From: Streptomyces sp. NA02950
Lineage (GTDB): Bacteria > Actinomycetota > Actinomycetes > Streptomycetales > Streptomycetaceae
Direction: 5' to 3'
NCBI RefSeq assembly: GCF_013364155.1
Contig: NZ_CP054916.1
Span: 2,910,501-2,974,500, forward strand
Length of the DNA stretch: 64,000 nt
Shown: positions 41,737-48,669 of the stretch, piece by piece
How positions within the stretch are numbered: the stretch's first letter is position 1
Layout of the letters: every line of letters begins with the position of its first letter
The notes under the pieces: model-generated
The model's input: the letters and a program-made list of their open reading frames with translations, nothing else
Databases searched by the model: none
What the model was told of the DNA's origin: nothing
Program-made: the position numbers and the translations under genes

Positions 41737-42303
41737 TCAGATCTGGCCGAGGTCGATTTCCACCGGGAACGGAGCCGCGACCTTCACCACACCGGTGAAC
41801 ACGTCTCCTTCCCGATAGGCCCTGCTCGCGGGGTCGAGGACGTAGGTGTACACCAGCGGTACGCCGGTAGCGGCCTGCTCGATCCGCCAGTAAAAGGCGG
41901 TCCCGGCCTTGGCGTACTGATCCACCTTCACGATCCGGTCGGTTGTCTCCGACCCTGGTGACATGACCTCGGCGACCAGCAGCACATGTTCGGGTCGGGT
42001 GGGTGTGATGTCGATCGTCTCCGCGCGGTACACGACCACGTCGGGACGGCGATTGGTGAGCGGAACGTCCTGCAATCGGACATCGAAGTCCGTATCGGCG
42101 TTCCAGTCGGGCCCCGCCGCGGCCTCCAGGGCATTCGCGAGTATGCGGGCCAGGCGGTTTTGTCGCTTGGACGCACTGGGGCTCACCACAACCATCCCGT
42201 CCACGATCTCGACGCCCGCGCACTGCTCCTCGGACCAGGAGTCGTACTGCTCGGCCGTGATCTGCTCATGCATCCACGCGGGAGCGACCATCTCGGCGGT
42301 CAT
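41737..42303 (-). CDS. Uma2-family putative restriction-endonuclease-like protein
   Basis: 188 residues, with GGGAGGTG before the ATG. Uma2 (DUF820) proteins have a PD-(D/E)xK nuclease fold. VEIVDGMVVVSPSASKRQNRLARILANAL starts the fold, TNRRPDVVVYRAE gives the Asp, and LLVAEVMSPGSETTDRIVKVDQYAKAG gives the Glu and conserved lysine. Streptomyces carry many copies; their role is unknown, and nuclease activity is inferred from the fold. Its stop codon lies 92 bases beyond the end of the flavoprotein gene and faces it. Confidence 0.9.
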   Translation of the reverse strand: MTAEMVAPAWMHEQITAEQYDSWSEEQCAGVEIVDGMVVVSPSASKRQNRLARILANALEAAAGPDWNADTDFDVRLQDVPLTNRRPDVVVYRAETIDITPTRPEHVLLVAEVMSPGSETTDRIVKVDQYAKAGTAFYWRIEQAATGVPLVYTYVLDPASRAYREGDVFTGVVKVAAPFPVEIDLGQI

Positions 42304-42403
42304 GACTCACCTCCCTGAATCTGCGCGACGGTCCTGGTGCTGCTGGAGGCAGCCTAACGGGGCGGACTCATAGCCGCCCCCTTGTCCCAGTCCGCCACCA
42401 CAT

Positions 42404-42787
42404 TCACCGCCCCTTCTCGCGCCGCAAAAATTCCCGAACAGCAGCGCGCCGTCCCGCCCGAAATCCCTCCGGATCAGCATCGTATTGACTGCACTCGGCA
42501 CACCATTTCTGGAAGGCTTCGGCGATCGATTCACGAGAGTGGACGAATTCTCCCTGTTCACCATGCCGCATAAGTGATGCATTCATCGGGTTGCGCGTCA
42601 TGTCGAAACCATGCAAGCGGAGCAGAGCGTTTCCGACCATCGGGTCCGCTACGTCCCCCTCTTCTGCTTCAACCCATTGCGCGGCCCACAGATGTGCTTC
42701 TTCCCGGGACTCCTGACCATCGATGAGCCTGCGCCAGTGGAGGGCGACCTCGTTACGCGTCGGCACTTCAGATGGACTTTCCGTCAT
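42404..42787 (-). CDS. Small acidic protein, candidate immunity partner
   Basis: 127 residues from ATG at 42787-42785, chosen because GGAAGG lies seven bases upstream; an ATG two codons earlier is too close to it. I do not recognise the family. The protein is helical-looking and acidic (EVALHWRRLIDGQESREEAHLWAAQWVEAEEGD, in part), with a Cys pair in KWCAECSQYD and a basic end (FRAGRRAAVREFLRREKGR). It starts 31 bases after the stop of the PrsW-like gene on the same strand. A small acidic gene directly behind a protein with a soluble C-terminal module is the standard layout for toxin immunity, so that is my working guess, not a demonstrated function. Confidence 0.7.
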   Translation of the reverse strand: MTESPSEVPTRNEVALHWRRLIDGQESREEAHLWAAQWVEAEEGDVADPMVGNALLRLHGFDMTRNPMNASLMRHGEQGEFVHSRESIAEAFQKWCAECSQYDADPEGFRAGRRAAVREFLRREKGR

Positions 42788-42818
42788 GCGCATACCTTCC
42801 GATCGGAGGGGAGGGAGA

Positions 42819-44780
42819 TCATTCCCATGCCCCCGAGCCCAGGTGTCTTTCAACATAGCCGTTCTTCGCATTGAAGCTTGTAATGGGCTCGCCACTTGGA
42901 TTACTCGGATCTTTGATGACGATGTCCGATGTTCCATCCCCTCTGTCCAACACCTTGATCATATTCCCTTTGTCGACATCTATGTAGAGCTCGCCGTCCT
43001 GCCAGACCTTGTCCACGTCCACGTCCCGTTCACCGCGGCGAACGGCGCTGTGCACATCTCGTTGACTGGTCGAACCGCTGTCACCGACTTCGCCTCCGCC
43101 GTTCGCGACTGCCGCCATGAGGACGACGCCCAGGGTTCCGTACACGGCCGCGTGGATGGCGGCCTCCTGAGTGATGACACCCGCGCCCACTCTGGCGCCC
43201 ACCAGCGCGAAACCGAGTCCGCTGCCCGGTGAGAGAAGAGCGAGCACGGCCAGGAGCATCAAGGCGAAGCCGAGATAGGCGAGGAAGTTGTCGAGGGCTT
43301 CCAGGAGGTGGAGGCTGCGGATCACCGGGCCGTCCGGCGGCGTTCCCCCGCCCAGTCTGAACAGCAGCAGCGCGCCCATGACACAGCCACCCAACGCGGT
43401 CCAGATCCGCAGCCGGATCAGGGCCAGCACCTCGCCGTGCGGGAGGGCCAGGGTCCAACGCCAGGCGCGCAGCAGCCGGATGAGCTGCCAGCCGGTCCAC
43501 AGCAGGGCCACGACGCCGAAGCCGACCAGGACGCGCGGCCCGTTGCCGGAGGCGAAACGGTGCTGGACCTCGGCCGCGGCGGGGAAGGAACCGACCCCCA
43601 AGAGGATCAGGGCCGGGAGGGCCAGGGCGAAGGAGACGAGTGCGAACCACTTACGGCGCCAGTCCCGCATCCCGCGCCCCGCCTGGGCCACAGCGCGTAA
43701 GCCGACACGCCGCCAGGCATGTTCGCGGTCGGATGCGTCGATCTGGGCGACGCTCCAGACGACCGTACGGTGGAGGGCGTCCGCACCGGGATACGGCGCA
43801 CCCGCCACCCCGTAGAGGAAGCCCCGCCGCAGCCGGGCGAAACGCAGCGCGATCAATGCCGACCAGGGCACGCACCAGGCGCCGTACGCCGCCAGGGCGC
43901 CCAGGCCCGACCGTCCGGCACGCTCCGTCCGCAGCAGGACATCCGGCACGAGCGTTTTGCCCCGCCGCAGCCGCCCCAGGTCAACGGCCATGGCGAACGC
44001 CAGGCACACCAGCGGCACCGCCCACAGCACCCCCTCGAAGGTGTCGACCCGGGAGGCGGCGTCGCGGTCGGTCGGGTGCGCGGCGGCGTAGTTGGTGAGC
44101 GTGTGATGGGCACAGGCGGCCACCAGCGGCAGTGCGCCGAGCGCGCGCAACCAGCCCCGGGCACGAAACAGCACACCAATTCCGAGCGCGGTCAGGACCG
44201 TGTACACCAGATGCGGGCTGGTCACCGCGGCCGGTGTGGGGTCGCCCAGTTCGAGGGCGGCCTGCGGGGCGGGGAACCAGGTGGAGAAGACCTGGTCGGG
44301 ACCGGGGATGTACGGCGCCCGCAGACTGTCCGGGATGGCCCATCCGCCCGCCGGGTGCGCGATCGCCCGCTCCGCATCGAGCCCGTACCGCGCCACGGCC
44401 TCCAGCAGCCCGAACCCGGCCCCCAGCCCCGCACCGAGGACCACGCAGTCGGTGAGACCCCACTGACGGCGGATCCTGACGTTCCAGCCGATCAGCACCA
44501 GGGGAGCGACCTTGATCAGCTCTTCGATGACCGGGTCGGCTGTGTAACTGGCGGTCTTCACGACCTCGTTCAGTGAGTTCCCGGTCAGTTCCACGGCACT
44601 GCGGGTGTAGGCCAGCTCCAGCAGCGCCGCCGCGACCCCGCATCCGTAGACGCCCACCGCGATGGCCATCACACCTGTGGAGATCCGCACGGACCGTGTA
44701 GGCGACGACAGCACCAGCAACTGCGCCACGCCGTACACGGTCGCGGCCACCATGAGCAACGCCACGCCCAGCCCCCCCAA
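42819..44780 (-). CDS. PrsW-type intramembrane protease with soluble C-terminal domain
   Basis: Up to 653 residues. The start is uncertain: TTG at 44780 is the longest reasonable one and ATG at 44753 is possible. The protein is strongly hydrophobic with about 12 membrane segments. The PrsW/CPBP-type active-site parts are EELIK (86-90), FGLLE (123-127) and HHTLTN (225-230), so the first ~260 residues look like an intact glutamic-type intramembrane protease. A second membrane bundle follows. After residue ~565 comes a polar ~90-residue tail (RDVHSAVRRGERDVDVDKVW, LYIDVDKGNMIKVLDRGDG, NAKNGYVERHLGSGAWE). Such tails on membrane carriers are typical of polymorphic toxin modules, and I recall PrsW peptidases being linked to such systems. 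Codon 361 is TTA. Confidence 0.8.
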   Translation of the reverse strand: MGGLGVALLMVAATVYGVAQLLVLSSPTRSVRISTGVMAIAVGVYGCGVAAALLELAYTRSAVELTGNSLNEVVKTASYTADPVIEELIKVAPLVLIGWNVRIRRQWGLTDCVVLGAGLGAGFGLLEAVARYGLDAERAIAHPAGGWAIPDSLRAPYIPGPDQVFSTWFPAPQAALELGDPTPAAVTSPHLVYTVLTALGIGVLFRARGWLRALGALPLVAACAHHTLTNYAAAHPTDRDAASRVDTFEGVLWAVPLVCLAFAMAVDLGRLRRGKTLVPDVLLRTERAGRSGLGALAAYGAWCVPWSALIALRFARLRRGFLYGVAGAPYPGADALHRTVVWSVAQIDASDREHAWRRVGLRAVAQAGRGMRDWRRKWFALVSFALALPALILLGVGSFPAAAEVQHRFASGNGPRVLVGFGVVALLWTGWQLIRLLRAWRWTLALPHGEVLALIRLRIWTALGGCVMGALLLFRLGGGTPPDGPVIRSLHLLEALDNFLAYLGFALMLLAVLALLSPGSGLGFALVGARVGAGVITQEAAIHAAVYGTLGVVLMAAVANGGGEVGDSGSTSQRDVHSAVRRGERDVDVDKVWQDGELYIDVDKGNMIKVLDRGDGTSDIVIKDPSNPSGEPITSFNAKNGYVERHLGSGAWE

Positions 44781-44892
44781 CGGATGTTCGATCCGGATGG
44801 CGAGGCTATGACTTGATCATGAGCGCGACAAGGGACGCCCGCAACGCCCCACTCGCGGCACCCCCCGTCCGCACACACGCAGCTCTCAACTT

Positions 44893-44910
44893 CGCGTAGG
44901 CCCCTACGCG
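44893..44910. promoter_or_regulatory. 18-bp near-perfect palindrome in a divergent intergenic region
   Basis: CGCGTAGG (44893-44900), CC, CCTACGCG (44903-44910) form 8-bp perfect arms. The site lies in the 318-bp gap between the divergent prsW-like and abi genes, a natural position for an operator. The gap otherwise holds no gene I can support. Confidence 0.45.
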
Positions 44911-45098
44911 ACAGTGAGTCAGGCTTTCTGATAGCTTGTCACCAGTGGGCAGGGGGTGCCGAATCAAGGTGACGCGGCACATGACGCGCACCACGGCAGA
45001 ACTGTGCCCCGGGGCGCTTGCTATGCCTAGGCGCACACCGGGGCTTACACGGCGACGATACCTGGCGTCAATGGTGGAATCAATCCCGCGGGGGTGTA

Positions 45099-45788
45099 GT
45101 GCGTACTCAGGAGTCAAGGCTCGGCGCAGTTGCCAGGGCCGTACGGGCGGAGGTGTTCTCCCCACCCGGCTGCCTCTGCTCTCCCGAGTGTGACGGCACC
45201 ATGCGCTGGTACGCCTGGGAAGCCGAGATCGCCTCGGCCTTCTTCGCACTCCTCCGGCACCTTGAGCGGACACTCGGACATGCCATGGCGAAGGAGCTCA
45301 CGGCGCGGTTCGGGCGGGTTGACTGGTGGGACCACCCCGAGATCGACCTCCACCATGTCTCCCGTAGCAAGATCACGGCCATCCAGAAAAAGCTCGCCCG
45401 CGACCGCCGGCGCGTACGCACGACCGAGGCCGTGCAGCGCGAGCTCACGCTGGGCTTCTGGGTCTCCTTGCTCGGCCCCGGCAACGACTACGAGACTCGG
45501 CTCTGGCGGCCCACCCTCCGACTCGCTTTCCCCTCTTATCGCGGCCCCAGGAAACCCCTCCACCAAGACCTCGATGACCTGCGTAAGCTGCGCAATCAGG
45601 TAGCTCACCACGAGCCGATTGGTTCCCGCCCCCTCGCCGCCGACCGGGAAAGCGCGTACCGCATCCTCGGGTACCTTTCGGCGGATGTACGCGACTGGGC
45701 GGCCGCAGAGGACCAGATTCCCCAGCTACTCGCCGAGCGTCCGGCTCCCTGCGCCCCGGCGGTCCCGGGCCCTCGGAAGGAACACTGA
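45099..45788 (+). CDS. Abi-like HEPN-domain protein
   Basis: 229 residues from GTG at 45099; ATG at 45201 (MRWYAWE) is a shorter alternative. It resembles the Abi_2/AbiD-F type abortive-infection family: YAWEAEIASAFFALLRHLERTLGHAM, FWVSLLGPGNDYETRLWRP, and the HEPN RNase-type motif RNQVAHHEPI (Arg165-His170, Rx4H). HEPN proteins of this kind usually cut RNA when triggered by phage infection. The stop codon is one base from the start of a half-size HsdS gene, so the two are almost certainly co-translated, suggesting the partner may control it. Phage-defence function is inferred from the family and context. Confidence 0.85.
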   Translation: MRTQESRLGAVARAVRAEVFSPPGCLCSPECDGTMRWYAWEAEIASAFFALLRHLERTLGHAMAKELTARFGRVDWWDHPEIDLHHVSRSKITAIQKKLARDRRRVRTTEAVQRELTLGFWVSLLGPGNDYETRLWRPTLRLAFPSYRGPRKPLHQDLDDLRKLRNQVAHHEPIGSRPLAADRESAYRILGYLSADVRDWAAAEDQIPQLLAERPAPCAPAVPGPRKEH

Positions 45789-45789
45789 G

Positions 45790-46416
45790 ATGCCCAAGTA
45801 CGAACGGCCTCGGCTCGGCGAACTCTGCGAGATCGTGCCCGGCCCCTCCGGCGGACTCCTGGAAGAACTGTCGGCGGACATCGAGGACGGAGTGCCCGTC
45901 ATCTCACCTCCCGACCTCACCGGCCACCAGGCGGTGGACAGCAGTCACATCCGCCGGGTGAGCAGGGAAAAGGCGGGGGGCCTGGCCACGCGCTACCGAC
46001 TCCGCGAGGGTGACGTGATCCTCGTGCGTCAGTCCACGACGGGGCTCGGACGGCAGGCGCTGGTCACCAGGGAGCAGGAAGGATGGCTGTTCGCCACATC
46101 CTGTCTACGGGTCGCGGTGACGAGCGACCGGCTCCTCCCCTCCTATCTGCTCCACTACCTCGGTCACGCTCCGGTGCGCCGCTGGCTGTCCAACCGGGCC
46201 AATCCCGGACAGGCGGTGGAGACCCTGACGACAGCGAATTTGGCGCAGTTGCCGGTGCTGTTGCCGGACCTCGAGAGTCAGCGGGCGCTGGCAGGCGCAC
46301 TCGACGAGATCAACGCACAGCTACGGATGCACGATGAGCTGAGCCGGCGGCTAGGCCTCCTCAGCCGAGCTGTGCTGACCACCCAGCTGGGTAACGCGCC
46401 GCTACAGGTGCACTGA
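45790..46416 (+). CDS. Half-size HsdS-like protein with one target-recognition domain
   Basis: 208 residues from ATG at 45790. It has one TRD followed by one coiled-coil spacer, where normal type I specificity subunits have two of each. LGELCEIVPGPSG opens the TRD, VPVISPPDLTG and YRLREGDVILVRQSTTGLGRQALVT form the strands, SYLLHYLGHAPVRRWL and AQLPVLLPDLESQRALAGALDEINAQL lead into the helix, and RLGLLSRAVLTTQL ends it. It could dimerise to see a palindromic site, replace a TRD in the complex encoded downstream, or regulate the HEPN protein with which it is coupled. It is separated from the hsdM-hsdS pair by rloA-rloB. Confidence 0.82.
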   Translation: MPKYERPRLGELCEIVPGPSGGLLEELSADIEDGVPVISPPDLTGHQAVDSSHIRRVSREKAGGLATRYRLREGDVILVRQSTTGLGRQALVTREQEGWLFATSCLRVAVTSDRLLPSYLLHYLGHAPVRRWLSNRANPGQAVETLTTANLAQLPVLLPDLESQRALAGALDEINAQLRMHDELSRRLGLLSRAVLTTQLGNAPLQVH

Positions 46417-46555
46417 GCGTGGCACGGTCCGTGGACGCCATTCCTCCCTTGCACGCGACAAGATGGTTTCTTGGTGTACCGACCCGCACCGAGTTGCAAG
46501 ATGATCACTCCGCGCCGCCGCATCACCGTTACGCTGTGTCGACGAGGAGGGTGGC

Positions 46556-47812
46556 ATGCTGCTGAGATTCCGCGTGGCGAACGCGCTGTCCCTGCGCGAC
46601 GAGCAGGAGCTGTCCTTCGTCGTCCCCCAGGGCGAGGACTCACTCGCGGCCCGCACACTGAAGCTGTCAGACGGCAAGACCATCGATGTCTATCCGCTGC
46701 TCGGCATCTTCGGAGCCAACGCATCCGGGAAATCGAACGTCATCAGCGCGCTCAAGAAAATGCGCGAGGCGGTCCTCAAGTCCTACACGGGCTGGACGCC
46801 CCACGAGCCCGTCCCCCGCGAGCGCTTCGCACTCGACCCGGCCATGGCCGCGGAGAGCAGCTTCTACGAGGCGGACTTCGTCCTGGAGGACGGCGTCCGC
46901 TGGACCTACGGCTTCGAGCTGAGCGACACCCGGGTCGAAGCGGAGTGGCTGCACGCCTATCCCAAGGGGCGTCGTCAGGAATGGCTCGACCGCGACGCCT
47001 CCCGGGACAGGGAGTTCCACTTCTCCGGTGACCGGATTCAGGACCGCGCGCTCCTGGCCCGTACCACCCGCTCCAACGCGCTCCTCCTCTCCCGGGCCGC
47101 CGCCGACAACCATCCCCAGCTCAGCCGCATCCACCGCTGGTTCTTCGACAACCTGTGGGACATCGACCCGGAGGCCGAACGGCTGCAACGCGAGGCGTAC
47201 ACGACGCAGAGGCTCCAGGACCCCGAGGCTCGGTCCCGCATCGAGGAGCTGCTGCGCGTCGCCGACCTCGGCATCATGGGCACCCAGCTCGAACGGCGCC
47301 CCGGCTCCGACCGCCCGTCGGTCCGCCTGGTGCACACCGACGGCGGCGGCGAGGGTGTGGCCATCGCCTGGGACCGGGAGTCGTTCGGCACCCGCTCCTG
47401 GTTCGCCCTGCTGGGCCCGCTACTGCTCGCCCTGGACCAGGGAGCGGTGCTCCTGATCGACGAACTCGACTCCAGCCTGCACCCGCGGTTCGCGGCCGAG
47501 GTCGTCCGGCTCTTCCACGACCCCCTGGTCAATCCGCGCGGCGCTCAGCTCGTCTTCACCTCACACGACCCATCCTTGCTGTCGACCCCGAGCGGCGGCC
47601 GGCTGCTGGACCCCGGTCAGATCTGGCTCACCGAAAAGGACAGCCGGGGCGCGAGCGAGCTGTATCCCCTGACGGCGGCGGAGCCGGGCGAGGACGAGGA
47701 CCTGACCCGCTCCTATCTGGAAGGCGCCTTCGGTGGTATCCCCACTCTCACCGCGGGCCAGATCGGGCGAAGACTGCTGATGGCACGAGCGACGGAGGTG
47801 GAGCGGACCTGA
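46556..47812 (+). CDS. RloA/AbiLi-like ATPase
   Basis: 418 residues. It is an ABC/SMC-like ATPase of the AAA_15/AAA_21 group: MLLRFRVANALSLRDEQELSFV start, Walker A GANASGKS (53-60), a long helical insertion, a signature-like region (SFGTRSWFALLGPL), Walker B VLLIDELDSSLHP (298-310) and the H-loop FTSHDPSLL. It is directly followed by a RloB protein, the pair known from type I restriction loci (restriction-linked orfs) and as the AbiL abortive-infection system. By analogy with OLD/PARIS-type pairs, the ATPase would sense or gate and the partner would act as nuclease. Confidence 0.9.
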   Translation: MLLRFRVANALSLRDEQELSFVVPQGEDSLAARTLKLSDGKTIDVYPLLGIFGANASGKSNVISALKKMREAVLKSYTGWTPHEPVPRERFALDPAMAAESSFYEADFVLEDGVRWTYGFELSDTRVEAEWLHAYPKGRRQEWLDRDASRDREFHFSGDRIQDRALLARTTRSNALLLSRAAADNHPQLSRIHRWFFDNLWDIDPEAERLQREAYTTQRLQDPEARSRIEELLRVADLGIMGTQLERRPGSDRPSVRLVHTDGGGEGVAIAWDRESFGTRSWFALLGPLLLALDQGAVLLIDELDSSLHPRFAAEVVRLFHDPLVNPRGAQLVFTSHDPSLLSTPSGGRLLDPGQIWLTEKDSRGASELYPLTAAEPGEDEDLTRSYLEGAFGGIPTLTAGQIGRRLLMARATEVERT

Positions 47813-48561
47813 TGGCTCCGAAGAGGGGGAGGGACTCGGCACAGCGCACCGCCCGGCGATCCGTTCGCCGCCGCATGGTCTACGTCTTCACAGAGGGCAC
47901 GCTGACCGAGCCCTCGTACATCGACGCACTGTTAGCCCTCCGGAAGGACGCGCGGAAGGACGAACCACTCCCGGCGGGAAAGGTCGAGTCCACCATCGAG
48001 ATCATGTGGGACGAGCGCACTGACGGCGGTCGGCGGGGCCCACAGCGCAGTCATCGCGAGCGCAAGCCGCTGGCGATCGTCGAGGCGGCCATCGCGCACA
48101 AGAAGAAGGTGACGCGCGAGACGCGGGGCCTGGAGAAGAAGTACCAGCCCTCGGTGTGGTGCCTCTTCGACCGGGACGACCACCAGGGCATTCAGCGAGC
48201 CGCGAACATGGCCGAGCAGGCCGGCGTCAACGTCGCGTACTCCCACCCCTGCTTCGAGCTGTGGCGGCTGCTGCACTACCAGAACTACACGACCGGGCTC
48301 GGCGGAGCATGCGGTGCGGCCTCGGGCAAGCTGCGGGGGAACCCGAAGTTCGTCAAGACCTACGGGCGGCATCTGACGTCCGTCTCCGAGGACAAGGCGA
48401 AGCTGGTGCTTCCGGAGCAGGTGCGGGGCGGGTACAAGAACGCCAAGAAGTTCGCGCAGAAGATCAACGAAGAGCACACCTCGCCCGAGCGCGAGAAATG
48501 GGACCCCTACACCGATGTGTGGTGCTTCGTCGAGGACGGTATCGGTCTCACCGACTACTGA
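47812..48561 (+). CDS. RloB/AbiLii-like TOPRIM-type protein
   Basis: 249 residues from ATG at 47812, which overlaps the rloA stop by one base (TGATG), so translation is coupled. RloB hallmarks are VYVFTEGTLTEPSYI (23-37) with the acidic Glu, WCLFDRDDHQGI with the DxD-type acidic pair, and SHPCFELWRLLHYQNY. The fold is expected to be TOPRIM-like, so it is a candidate effector nuclease for the RloA ATPase. Codon 41 (47932-47934) is TTA, a codon read only by the bldA tRNA in Streptomyces, so the effector may be made mainly in later growth. Phage defence is inferred. Confidence 0.88.
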   Translation: MAPKRGRDSAQRTARRSVRRRMVYVFTEGTLTEPSYIDALLALRKDARKDEPLPAGKVESTIEIMWDERTDGGRRGPQRSHRERKPLAIVEAAIAHKKKVTRETRGLEKKYQPSVWCLFDRDDHQGIQRAANMAEQAGVNVAYSHPCFELWRLLHYQNYTTGLGGACGAASGKLRGNPKFVKTYGRHLTSVSEDKAKLVLPEQVRGGYKNAKKFAQKINEEHTSPEREKWDPYTDVWCFVEDGIGLTDY

Positions 48562-48669
48562 CCGTCGCCCCCATTGAAGGCCGTAGGCTGCTCTCCGGCG
48601 CTCCGCTCCGTCTGTCACGGTCGCAGGGGTGGGCCGCCGGGCAGTACATCAGCAGAGGGAGTCTCGTAC

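Noticed and set aside
44936..45193. An 85-codon open frame in the prsW-abi gap
   Set aside because: It overlaps the abi gene start, has no ribosome site and no recognisable protein.
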